NCBI RefSeq assembly: GCF_901933205.1
Contig: NC_044584.1
Location: 11,945,001 to 12,009,000, forward strand
Reading direction: 5' to 3'
DNA length: 64,000 bases
Origin: Camarhynchus parvulus
Taxonomy: Eukaryota; Chordata; Aves; Passeriformes; Thraupidae
Below are positions 52,472 through 63,615 of the stretch, in pieces. Position 1 is the first letter of the stretch; each line of letters starts with the position of its first letter. Both the position numbers and the translations under genes were made by a program. Below the pieces are notes generated by a model that did no database searches, was not told the origin of the DNA, and was given only the letters and a program-made list of their open reading frames with translations.

Positions 52472-53263
52472 CACCAATTTATTCAACAGTGAAACAGTAT
52501 TTCATAACAGAGTTACTATTTACCAAGTGTGGAATAGAGACCTGAAGCACTTTCCTCACCAGTCACCTTAGTCCTCTTCCTACCAGCACAGTCCCAGCTG
52601 AGCTGCTGAAGCCACTGCCACAGCTCCCAGTGACTCCCAGCTGGAGCCACCTCTGCAGCCACAGACAGCAGCCCCAGAAACAGGAGGGAACTGTTCAAGG
52701 ACGAGGAGGCAGTGAGTACACGAGGCTGTGCTAAAACTAAAAACAATACACAAACACTCAGAAGCAAACAAAATACACAGCACTTCATTCATTGCCTACC
52801 AAAGGCTTGAAAGCACTGAAGCTTAGGTGGCAGAATTTAGAGGAAAGCTGGGCTAGTTCTGGTAACTAAACTGGAAACACACCCCTGAGGCTGAATCCAG
52901 GAGAGAATGAAATTCAAGGGCTTCCTTTCACTTATCCCTTCCAGGTGACACCACTCCACAGACAGGGAGCATCTGGAGCACAGGGCATGACTGCTGAATA
53001 CACTCTGCAAAGTCACACTGAAAAAGCAACAAAATGCTCCAGCGGTTGCTGACATGTCCACGTTGTCCAAAAATGGAGATTTTGATGAACCACTTGGCCT
53101 GCAAGAGCCTTTTTCCCCCTCCAGTTATTCATGCATAGGTCTTCGATATGAGAATTACTGTAAATTTACATCAGTGCAACTAGAAAGTGAAAATCCCCTG
53201 AAGAACTTAAACTACAGAATAAGCTATTGATAAAACGCTGTGGGAGATCATTGTTCAGACTCG

Positions 53264-53301
53264 TGATAGTGCTAAAATGGACTGATGGTGCTAAAATGGA
53301 C
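53264..53301 (+). repeat. 19-bp tandem duplication
   Basis: Two adjacent copies of TGATAGTGCTAAAATGGAC, at 53264-53282 and 53283-53301, differ at one position. This is a recent-looking small duplication. Confidence 0.9.
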
Positions 53302-54430
53302 AAACCCCAAACAACTTTGAATAACTGCATCAAATTTGTCTGAAATCTTTTAAGTTATATATTTGGTTGCCTAATGGCAAACAAACCCTATAACAACTTT
53401 CACATAAAATACCTTTAGGTCAAGTTTTGCTGTGTAAAATACATGCTTAAACCCACAGATCCCACAGCACCTGGAGAATTAGAGTCCCAGGCTACACAAA
53501 CCTACCCAAAATTCCAAATGAACCTGGTTCTTTCTCTGCATCAGCTACCTTTTAAAATGGCTATTTGTTATGAGATTCACTTCTGGAAACATTTCTGTCC
53601 TCTGAAAGCACAATAAATGCATTTATATTTATCCAACTTTTAAACTAGCTGTGCTCTCAGAGGTCCCATGGAGCCTTACAGCTGACCCAGCTTTTTGTTC
53701 TTCCCCACACAGGAGCTTGTCCTGCAGTACAAGCTGTCCTCCTGCCATTTCATGTCACGTTTCACTGAAGCCCTAACCAGGGGAGCAAGCACCCCTAAAC
53801 TCACACTCTAGATGCCCACTGCAGCTTCACACAGGGGGACAGGAAAAGGCCAGTGCACATCTTAAACATCCAGGGATGAAAAACATCAACGTCAAAAGAA
53901 AGCAAAGAGAAATAAACACCGTATTTTTTAACTGGGGGTTGAGGGTGAGGAGCAGAAATCTCTGTTTACATTGTCTGTGAAGTGAGCAGGTTTGAGACCG
54001 TCTTCTCCTAATAAATAGTCATTAATCACTTGCAGTCACTTAGCACAGGAGGTCATGTGGTGGCAGCCTGGGCAGTGTAAATGTTTAATACTGAATTAGA
54101 TTAGAAAGGCTCAGGACAGTGCCATCACAGCTACAGTGCTACCTGCAAAACCTACCCAACTCCCCTTTGGTTTCAGCATCACTGAGGCCTGACCCAGGCT
54201 TTGGGATGGCATGATGTGGTCTTGCTGTGAAGGTGAGACACAGCAAACATCACAGAGCTAACTACAGAAAGCCAGACAGCCGGGAGCTCATTGCACCTTT
54301 TTGTCACTGCACTGCTGTAAAACACTGCCACCTGTTTGATCAGATCTCTGCTAATAGGAACATGAGCACAGGGGTGATGAGCTGCCTGCAGGACAGACTG
54401 CTTGGGAATCTCCAGCTCTCTCCTGGGGGA

Positions 54431-54724
54431 CCCACCCAGCACACAGGCACTGCCATGTCCTAACCCCAACCCTTAACCCACCCAGCACACAGGCACTGCC
54501 ATGTCCTAACCCCAACCCACCCAGCACACAGGCACTGCCATGCCCTAACCCTAACCCTTAACCTTAACCCACCCAGCACACAGGCACTGCCATGTCCTAA
54601 CCCTAACCCTTAACCCACCCAGCACACAGGCACTGCCATGTCCTAACCCTTAACCCACCCAGGACACAGGCACTGCCATGTCCTAACCCTTAACCCACCC
54701 AGCACACAGGCACTGCCATCTCCT
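54431..54724 (+). repeat. Minisatellite with telomere-like segments
   Basis: Seven tandem units start with CCCACCCAGCACACAGGCAC and continue TGCCATGTCCTAACCC. They start at 54431, 54477, 54516, 54568, 54614, 54654 and 54694, with lengths of 46, 39, 52, 46, 40 and 40 bases and a shortened last unit. The constant part is about 35 bases. The variable part is a run of CCCTAA, CCCTTAA or CCTTAA blocks, longest at 54543-54570, resembling degenerate vertebrate telomere repeat. Unit length differences come almost entirely from the number of these blocks. Confidence 0.95.
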
Positions 54725-57015
54725 GCACAGGACATGCAAAAATACAGACACAAACATCCTCATCTGTGTGCACACAGCTGAGGAGCAGCGCTCAGATGGC
54801 TTTATAAGAACATTTCATAACCCTCCTCCCCCTGTCCTCTACTCAGCAGCTCAGTCAGAGCCAGCTACAGCTATAATTATTGTCATAATTATTATTTTAA
54901 TAAGTATCAATGACTTATCAAAATATTGCACTGAAGACTTTCACGTCTTTTGTTGTAAGACTGCCAAAAAGGCAGCTCATTGCTGAGGTGCTGCTCCCTG
55001 TACTCTGCTAGCAGGCAGCACCTCCAAGTTTCTATTTCTGCCACTCAGTGACTAAACTCAATTCCAGTGAATGCCAAAACATAAGCAGTTTGAGGCACAG
55101 TAGCTGTGCAAAGTATTATTATTCTCGTAGTGCATACACACTAACAGCTTTGTTTACTACATTCACTCCTCCTCTGCTTGTTTCCTTGGTTTTACACACT
55201 GTGGGCCAAGTTGCTGAACTTAGGTGCCACAAGGTAGCCACCTGAATTCTTATTTACATATTTAAACTGCTGTCAGGCACCCACAGCAAGTTTTAAGAGC
55301 ATAAGCAAGCCTGTAAACATCTAAGTCAATACAGTTAGGTGCCAAGATGTATCCCCAGGCAGCCAAATGTGGATCTTTGCAGACAAGATGCTAGTTTTCA
55401 TGAGATTATTCTTTTCTACAAGGTAGGATTAGCTTGATAATAGATTATTCTTTATTTACATGCCTGTTCAAGATGACTCCAACCCAGATCTCTGGTAACA
55501 CTCCATTTCCACAGAGAACTCCAGTTTACATTTTCATAATTAGCAGATGGCCATTTATTTATTTAGCTAGAGCTCTAGGTACACAGAGAAAAAAGTTCCT
55601 TAAATAACTAATGACAATTAGTAACTTAAATAACTAATGAAAACTAATGGCAGTTGTGGGACTTACCACGGGTGTCAGTTGTCACCCCACTGAGTTCACA
55701 GGTAGAACACTTAGGACTCTACTTGCCTCTGTGACATGTAGTGGTGCAATTCTAAAGAACCAAAAAATTCCCCTGGAAATGTCATTTTTCAGGTTTGTTC
55801 TGCCTCTCTCAAGTAAGGGTGAACACGCTGGATGTAGTTTCAGGAAGCTTGCTTCACTTTAGTCAATACAGTCACAACCTCACACGCTTTTTCTTTGAAA
55901 GAAGACACTTCAACTGAACCATGTGTGCTCCTGAAGCAGTAAGAAGGCAATTATAAAGGACAAAGATAACTAGAAACAGGTTGAGTTTTAAGAACAAAAT
56001 GAGAAACGCCTCAGAAATTCAGACAGCATGAAATCCACAACTGACCACCACAAAAAGTCAGCAAATAGCATCAGCTTGAAGAAAAATACTCAGATTTCAC
56101 CAACATAACTGAACCAAAAAGTACATCTGAAGGGCAAGCAAAGGCTGCAGCATGAAGCAGAAATGAGTGTCCATGACTCATTCAACCAAATCCAAGTTAA
56201 ACTGAAGTTTGCAGTGTCATTCAGCTTTGTAGAATTGTTTTAAATAAGCATCCCACTTACTCTCTAATAATAGAACAGCAACAGTACAGTAGCTTGAAAA
56301 CAAAATGTGTGGGAAGCATTCACGATCTGACCTCAGAGTCAACCACACACTAGTATGAAATCTTTTTTAGCTAACTTTTTTAATTAACTGGTTTTCATTT
56401 ATTGGTTTAATTTCATCATAAAAAAAAAGGCAGCAAATTATAGACACGTTATAAATAGCTTGTCCCTTGGAGGAATTCTCTAATCAACTCTAAAAATAAG
56501 AAGTCATATGATTTCAGTATCCTGTGCTGACCCTTTCAGTACTCAGCAAGGTTACTCTGTATATATGTTTAGGTAATGCTACATGTTGCTCAGTTTTTAT
56601 ATCCACACAGTGATAAAAGCCTGGTCTCTTCACTTCTAGAGCACACTCACACTCAGTAAAGCACTCAGTCCTGCATTTGTTGTAAAGCTTGGGCATTACT
56701 CCATAGGAAGCACAGATCCACAAGGCATGAAAACCATTTTGTGCTTCCAAGTGAAGCCTGGAAATATCCTTTACTTGCCCAAAACTAGCTGGGCAGCCAA
56801 TTTATAATACTAGCCTCTTGCTGTGTTCTTTCTTGACCCCTCCATGCTAATCAATCCTTGAACTTATCCCACCCCTAGGCTGTATAGTGCCAATCACAGA
56901 GCAATTCCGAGCAGGAGCCACTGCAGCAGGGTTTGTGGAAGGCCTGTGCTGGTAATACTGCAAAGTTCCATTTGTGACTCTGGTTAGCTGCTAGCAGCTC
57001 TAACTTGCTATTCAG
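54725..57015 (-). other. XYLT1: XYLT1 intron 1 segment, no gene seen
   Basis: Mostly AT-rich, unique-looking sequence. It contains a short ATAATTATT-rich patch near 54.88 kb and a partial duplication at 55600-55649. No exon, RNA gene or clear mobile element was recognised. Confidence 0.65.
55600..55649 (+). repeat. Imperfect tandem duplication
   Basis: The motif TTAAATAACTAATGA occurs at about 55600 and again 26 bases later, with related ACTAATG and AATTAGT pieces between and after. It is a small AT-rich duplication inside the intron. Confidence 0.6.
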
Positions 57016-57106
57016 CCTGTAAACTCTGCAAGACAGGGACCTTTCCTCACATGTGTCTGTGAAGCTTCTAGTGCCCAGATGGTGCCATACAAATGAATAA
57101 TAATTA
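57016..57106 (+). repeat. MIR/L2-like ancient repeat, 3' tail
   Basis: The stretch runs through CTGTAAACTCTGCAAGACAG, then GTGTCTGTGAAG, GCTTCTAGTGCCCAGATGG and an AATAATAAT-type end. This matches the recurring 3' end of old amniote MIR/L2-like elements, which carry a 'GGGCAGGGAC...TGTACAGCGCCTAG...' pattern ending in AATAAT. Divergence is heavy, as expected for an element inserted before birds radiated. Confidence 0.5.
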
Positions 57107-57253
57107 TATTTTCATGTAGACCATTACTGTGCATAATGTAAATTACTTTCACTGATCCAAGAGGAAATAATTTTCTCATTTTGAAATGAAAAGAGAGAGT
57201 AAAAATAATGATTACTTGTTTGATGCTCTCATTAGAACAATAATTACATTTGT

Positions 57254-57333
57254 GGGTCCAGAATCCCCAGCTGGTCTGTACTGACTTTAATGGAGTTATA
57301 CCAACGCATGGCAGCTGACAAGCTCCTGGTCCT
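57254..57333. repeat. Ancient amniote interspersed repeat fragment (palindromic type)
   Basis: The sequence around GACTTTAATGGAGTTATACC, flanked by a CCCCAGCTGGT piece on the left and GGCAGCTGA on the right, resembles an old amniote repeat. Its two halves are inverted copies built on CAGCTG and on 'TTGACTTCAATGGAG'. The copy here lacks part of the left arm. The match is from memory of similar sequences in reptile and bird genomes, and the family name is not certain. Confidence 0.45.
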
Positions 57334-60300
57334 TGCTGGAGACCTCAACTGCTTCACAAGAACAGATCACTTCAAACCCACACTGCCTCCATGAAGGATG
57401 GGACATTAATTAAGCAATCAAGCACACTTTGCAGACTGGGAAAGACAAATACCAGATCTGGCATCTGGAGAAATGGATTCCTACACGTGTGGCAGGTACC
57501 TGAGCATCACTGCCATGGCCCTGCCTTGCTGGCACAGAGGAGCAGGCTTCTGCACAGATGCACACCTCAAATGAGCTGGATTGCCTTCTGGAGACACTCA
57601 ATTCTGTTAAGGAGAAGGCCTCAGACCCCACATGTCTGTGAGATTCAACCCAAGCTTAAAAAGGAAACACCCAAACACCCACAAAGGAAACAGCCCTAAT
57701 CAGCAGCACCAAGTGTGAAAGGGAAGAATAAAGTTGTGACCTACCAGGGCTTGGCTCCTCTGGAGGAAAGAGATAAAAACCACAATTATCAGACCAAAGA
57801 GGACTAGTCTGGAGTACCAATAAGTGAAAAACCCAAAACTACCTGTCACCTCAGCTATGTGGCCCTAAACACTTTGCTAAAGATGTCAAGAGGTTACTGA
57901 TGACAATAAGCAACCAAGACTTCAACTTTCCCTTGTCCCACAGAGCTGCCTCCCATTCAACATGTGCTCTGTAAAATAGCATCAAAGGCCTACCATTACT
58001 TAAAAAAAATGAAGGACTGAGGTTCCAAGTCTAAAAATCAGACTCAAACACTTGGAACTGCTAGGCTTGAACTCCAGAACCCACGTGCCCTCTGAGTATG
58101 CACACAGGGATGCTCCTGCCTCTGCCCAAATCAGACATCCCATCAGCCTAAGCCAAAAGAAAAAAATATAGGACATTGTATTCCAATTAAAGAGTCACTG
58201 CAAAAGCTTCAGTGAAGTGCCAGATCTAATTTTAACACTGTAAAGAAAAATTAGGAAGTATTTGATCAAAATTAATCCTTGAGGTTATATAATTTGACTA
58301 TTGCTACAAATTAAGATCACTTCATGCCTCCATTGTACTCCTGGCCCTTCAGCAAGCACTAACAAGATGCCATATCACAGATCATGGACTTCTAATGCTG
58401 AAAGGAAAAAATATTTTGAAAAATGTTTCTGAATAGAGCCAAAACATGTGGCAGGTAATGAGGCTCTTTTACACCAAAATGTACCCATTTTGCAATAGCT
58501 GACAGGAAGCAAATGGGATTTGTACATCCCCTGTACAACAGCTGGTCTTCTCTTGCTAAAAAATTAAAATGCTTCTATTTCAAAGGGAACATCTGCAGAA
58601 TCCCATCACACATTAAGGAATAAAAAAATAACACAACAGAAAATACACCAGTGGCCTGGAAAAGGCTTCTGATCCATCTCATGTAACACATTCCCACACT
58701 CCTGCAGAGAAGATGCTTAACAAGGTAACTGCTGCAGGAGCCCAACAGTCTAATCTGGCTCTAATACTCCCCTTAAATGATGCATACATTACTTCTCTTG
58801 CTGCAAAGATTTGTTTGTTTTATTAATGTGTGCCTTGTTAAGTGCTAAGACTTTGCAAAAATGATTATGCACCTTCCAGCTGCAGAGAATTGTCTCCCCC
58901 CTCTGCCATTACTAAATGATGAGTTGTCTCCATTGTCCTTCTCAATTGTTATTAAAGCCATATTACAGCATGATTAAGCTCCTGATAATAAGTAAAACTG
59001 TATTTAACAGTCAAGTCAGTACTATGGACCGTTCTCTAAGAAATATATCATTTTTGGTCACATAATAGCTTGATGCTATTAATTTTATTCACAATGCAGA
59101 GTACCTTAACTCAGCAGTTTCACTGAGCCTGGTGTACTAAAGACTCAGTTTCCAGAGATTGATTCATTCTGGACTGAAGTTTAACACACAAATTATTAGC
59201 TCACATTAAGCTTTTATGTGATGCACAAGGTGAATTCTGCACTGGTCTTACTTTGGGGAAGCATTTGGAAAAGGCTGGGGGGAATAATTGATGGACGAAC
59301 ATTAAAGAAAGTGGAATAAAGCAGAGAAAGTGGAGTAAACCCCTCCTGGGTTTTCTTTCCTGTATGATTCCCATGGTGTTTTCCAGCATTAGAGTTGCTG
59401 CTGCTTTGCTTCTAGCTACAACAACTGATCCCAGTTTTTATAACCCTTAGCATGGAGCAGAGCAACTCCTGGATGCCTTTCCTAGCTCCTGTAGCCAACA
59501 GGGATTACAGAGTTTAGGCACACATTGTAATTACTTTTTGCTTCTTGCACCTTTAACCTGGTGGAGCTCAGCATGAATCACCAGGAGGTGACAAGGAAGG
59601 AAAAAGCAAGAAAACACAGGCTTGAGCACATTCAGCTGATCAACCCATGGAGGACCCAGCCTCACCCTCCACACTGCCAGGAGAAGAAGAAACACCACAT
59701 TTCCCACTACAGATATGAAATGAAGGAGAGGCACTGGTGATCCTCAGGACTGTCACCCCTGGCTTAACTTTTTCTTGGAATTAAAACTGCTCACTGACCC
59801 CAAACACACTTTCTTTTCATTCTACAGCTCTCAACATTTTGAGCTATCGATATGTTTGGTTCCTTTGACAGCTTCATGCTGAAAGAAACACACCACTGCT
59901 TTAAAAGAACACACAAAATTTCAGACTGAAGAAATGCTTTGATCCCACACCAGCAGGCAAAAGCTGTATTTCACTGAACTGACAGTAACAGTGCCCTGGC
60001 ATTTCTGCTTCACGGCAAACCAAGCAGCAGTGAAAAGCCAAGGCTAGCAGGAGGCACAAAGGAGCAGCACGTACCCACAGACAGCACCTTCAACTCCCAG
60101 TTCCAAGGCAGGGGCCACAGCTGGGCAGCACAAGTGCATCCCTGTGATGCACAACAGCCTGCCAGTGCAACAGCACAGCAGCAGATGCTCTGCTGTCACA
60201 TCCCTCTCATCCTCAGCAGCCCCAAAGCAGAGATTTGTGTCCCATTTTCCTGCCTTTGGGCTCCCAACACACACCATCCACCAGCCCCTTCCACCATCAG

Positions 60301-61673
60301 CAGGCTGCACTAAGGAAACCCAAGACTGAGCAGCATGCTTACAGTGTTTTCACAAAAAGCTGTTGCACACTTTTCAAAGATAAAGACCCTTCCATAAAAA
60401 TCAACCCATTCTCTGAAGGGAGCTTAATTCTTCTGTGCTTTTGACACTTGAGTTGTGCCTCATGAATAAAGCCTGAGCAAGGGGTGCAGCTGCCAGAACA
60501 GTTGCAAGTACACACTGAAATCAGTGCTAACCATACAGCTGATACTTTAGAAATATCTATAAGCTGATTTAATTAAATATGGAACAACTGCAGGAAACTG
60601 CTTATGACTAATGAAAGCTCCAGGTGTAGCTGGTCAGGGGATCTAGCACAGCGAGTGTTTTCAGTTGCAAAATTGCTCAATTCAAAATTGTTTCTTCCTG
60701 CCAAGTTGGCAGTTCCCATTCAATTACATGCAGGTACAGTGGCAAACCTTTCACTACAGTACAATGTTATTTTATCTACCAAATGATAGTGCTTATTGCA
60801 CATATCTGACAGCACTTAATAAAAATCTAAATATATGTTAAACACCTGGTTTAAAGGATTATGTTTCTTTTCCTGCAGACAAAATCACCAAATCCTCACA
60901 CTACTTATGTCTAACTCAGTAAAGGAAAATAGGGACCTCCATTTCAGTCTTTTACACAGGAGTGAGATAAATTAAAAACAAGATAAATAAAAGCACTGTA
61001 GCCTCATATGGCAACTTTCAGACATAGGTTTGAAAAGCACTGCCTTCTGCCAAGTATCCAAAATCTGGTTTGCATAACTATTTAGTATAAAGGCTCATAT
61101 AAGTGTAGTTAGCAGGGCAAGTGAAAAAAGTACAAAAACCATGATCAAGTACTACATTACAGATGAACATTTAGCAGCCTTTCAAAAATATACTCCTCAA
61201 AATGCTTTAAAATTCACCATTCTACTCACAGACCAAAGACATATTGAAATTAATACTATTTTTGGTTAAAATGCAAGACTGAGAATTCTTTGAAAAATCC
61301 TTGGAGGGCCCCTCAGATGCGCTTAACCCAAGACATGCGGATATAATGGAACCACTGTATTCACACCAGTCAGCTTCTCCAACTGTTGCAAACCAATTTG
61401 ACATACACAAACTATGGGAAACTCAGATTGAGAAGGATACTAACTTGGCTTGGATATTACATAAATTACATTCTAATGTGCAAACAACACAACAGGAAAA
61501 AAATCTTCCTTTGCACAGATGATACACAATTCCATTTCTCAGAGATTTTCCTCGTGAACTGAGTCGGAAATCAAGACTGGTAACATAGGCAAGGCTGGTA
61601 ACTTCACCTACCAATTTAACACAGGTGCCAAGTTTTTAAGGCAGAAGGCTGCACAAAGACAATTTCCCTGTCA

Positions 61674-61765
61674 CTTTTCCGCCAAGCACACATTGCAGCC
61701 AATAGATGGATACTTAAGTGAGAGGTTTTGTGTTCTGACAAAGTAACTTTAAGGATGGCGGCCCC
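61674..61765 (+). promoter_or_regulatory. Candidate small antisense promoter (E2F/CCAAT/YY1-like motifs)
   Basis: Within 92 bases the plus strand carries CTTTTCCGCC (E2F-like), a CCAAT box in GCAGCCAATAG (about 61696-61706) and AAGGATGGCGGCCCC (61751-61765), close to the YY1 AAGATGGCGGC motif. The spacing of CCAAT box and YY1-like site is typical of a TATA-less promoter pointing right, opposite to XYLT1. The surrounding intron is AT-rich and CpG-poor, so the CpG-bearing motifs stand out. The ATG in the YY1-like site opens a frame of only nine codons. Function is inferred only. Confidence 0.3.
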
Positions 61766-62967
61766 TTCCCGGTGTGCAGGCTAAGCAAAACCACAAGTAC
61801 CATAAAGTCATCTTGAAGAAGCCTTGCCAAATCACCTCTAGACAAAGTGTTGTTAAGTGCCCTGCCACTTGCTCTGAGCATTTCTTTATTTTTTTAATAT
61901 CAAAGTCAGGCATTGTGGCACAGCCCAGTGCGATCCATACCAGTCATTTAGATAATGAGGAGAAAATAGGTGCACTCAGCATGTGTTTTAAAGCATGTTT
62001 TCCATTCAGAACCCCAGTGCTCCATCTTTAGGTCTTTGATCAAAACTGTATGCAAAAGGCATGATTCATAACTGCCAGCATCAAAACACATTCAGTGTCT
62101 GCGTGTGGCCAGCACGGAAACAATGAGCTCTCGACCCGAACCCAGCACCCATTCCAGCACATCCAGAGCAAAACTGGACACTGTGCCAGGACATTTGTAG
62201 GACAACTGCTTAGAGAACATGCTCCAACACAGCCCTGAGCCCACAGAAGGGGATCATTTCCTAGAAAGTCTGGGGAGCTGGGAAGCGGGGCTGAAGCTCC
62301 AGGTGCAGCCTGCCCTCTCCCGGCCCCCTGCCTGCCCAGGTAACAGCGTCTGCCAACCTGGATAACCCACAGTGCAGAGATCAGGAAGGAAAAGCTGGAC
62401 AAGACTGAGAGATGAAAGCATAAAAGACTTGATGGATTGATGGACAGGAAAAGAGGCAGAGGGCAAGGCGATAGAGGAAAAATAGTGGAGCTTAAATAGC
62501 TACATTTATGAACACAGCAAATACCAAGATAAGATTATGTGTAGAAACAAAACTGAATTCAGTAAACTAGAATTTTAATTTTCACATCTAGAAAGCAGAG
62601 CAGGATCTGCACTCAGTGGATGGGTACGTACTACAAGTTGTCCCAAACGTCAGTGATGGAGTACTCGTGTGCTGGGAGCTCAGCTCTTTGCAGCCTTTTC
62701 AGGCCAAACCACTCACTGTAATTTACAAGGGTAAATCACCTCTGAGCCCCAAGTTCCTGCTTTCTCCCTCAAGGATGTAAACAAAAATACAAAAATTGAC
62801 AAAACTAAGCACGCACTTCCAGAGGTATCACGTACTTAATGTAAACCTATTGCTGAAAGAATAAAATGAAAATCAAAGGAAGCTTCTCCTGAGTTGGAGA
62901 ATACTGGTACTGGTATTACATCTCTGAGGTCTGCAAGAACACTGTTAATTTGCTTTTTCACATGCCT

Positions 62968-63012
62968 AATAGAAAATTCAAAAATAGAAAATTCAAAAAT
63001 AGAAAACTCAAC
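62968..63012 (-). repeat. 15-bp unit, three copies
   Basis: Three head-to-tail copies of a 15-base AT-rich unit (62968-62982, 62983-62997, 62998-63012), the last with two changes. The unit length is a multiple of three, so the frame that runs on from XYLT1 exon 1 stays open across it and reads a repeated FEFSI peptide. It lies in intron 1. Confidence 0.85.
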
Positions 63013-63609
63013 TGGCAATAGAGCCAGATTTGCAACCCCTTCTGGTTTCAGGCCTGAGTAATTTGAATGAAAACCAGAGAGTTTGCGAAAGAATGAGATA
63101 AAAGACAAGGTCCTCATCCTGTGTGGGCATAGTTTCAGTATCCCTGAGTTGTCAGCGGTTAATAAAATGATTGCATTACATTTCACTGCCCGTGACCTCC
63201 CGGGCCTGTTAGAGCTGTGCAATAAAGAATAGCCCCTGTGCGCTTTACCGGGTGGAAAAAGCAAAGTAGCACTAAAACAAACCCCCAGGACGGTGTGGGG
63301 CAAGCGGCTCTCCCGCCAACTTCGGGGATGCTGGGATGCCCGCGGCAGGCAGCGCGGGCAATGGGACGAGAGACGCCTCTCTCGGGGAAGGGAGAGGATC
63401 CCACGGATGCATTTTCTGCCTCTGCCCCGCGGCCCCCCGGGCGCTCCCGCCGGACCGGGGCAGCACCGGCCCCGCACCGCGGCACCTGCGGGAGGCGCCC
63501 ACGCGGGAACGGGAACGCGAGCCCCGGGGCGGCTTCCCCAAGTTGCCCGCGCCGCAGTCCCGGCAGAAGCGCCGCCAGACGCCGTGAGACACCGCCGCTC
63601 CCGCTCCCC

Positions 63610-63615
63610 GCCTAC
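63610..63615 (-). other. XYLT1: XYLT1 intron 1 splice donor
   Basis: Read on the minus strand, the exon ends ...GCGCTG and the intron begins GTAGGC. GT, A at +3 and G at +5 agree with the donor consensus, while +4 and +6 do not, so it is a moderate site. It was chosen because it falls at the same codon boundary (after Ala-Leu, phase 0) as the human exon 1/exon 2 junction. Beyond this point the translation no longer resembles XYLT1. Confidence 0.75.

Larger units (their letters stand above)
50791..54430 (-). other. XYLT1: XYLT1 intron 1 segment, no gene seen
   Basis: Intronic sequence without a recognisable exon. It contains a poly(A) run at 52458-52471, an inverted repeat with RFX-like half-sites at 52267-52300 and a two-copy 19-base repeat at 53264-53301. 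Open frames here (for example 54179-54469 and 54227-54463, on opposite strands over the same DNA) show no family resemblance. Confidence 0.65.
57334..63615 (-). other. XYLT1: XYLT1 intron 1, promoter-proximal segment
   Basis: Intronic DNA with no recognised exon. The first stretch next to exon 1 is CpG-rich and becomes AT-rich below about 63.2 kb. Two plus-strand features stand out: a cluster of promoter-type motifs at 61674-61765 and a GC-rich patch ending in a good splice donor at 62339/62340. A weak MIR-like stretch near 58.0-58.1 kb was not certain enough to call. The remainder is unique-looking sequence with small homopolymer runs. Confidence 0.7.

Noticed and set aside
54431..54724. CRISPR-like array of regularly spaced repeats
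   Set aside because: The variable parts are telomere-like blocks, not unique spacers, and the genome is eukaryotic. It is a minisatellite.
57990..58110. Possible MIR-like SINE around ACTGAGGTTCC and GGCTTGAACTCC
   Set aside because: Two short blocks resemble MIR, but the order and spacing are not convincing enough to annotate.
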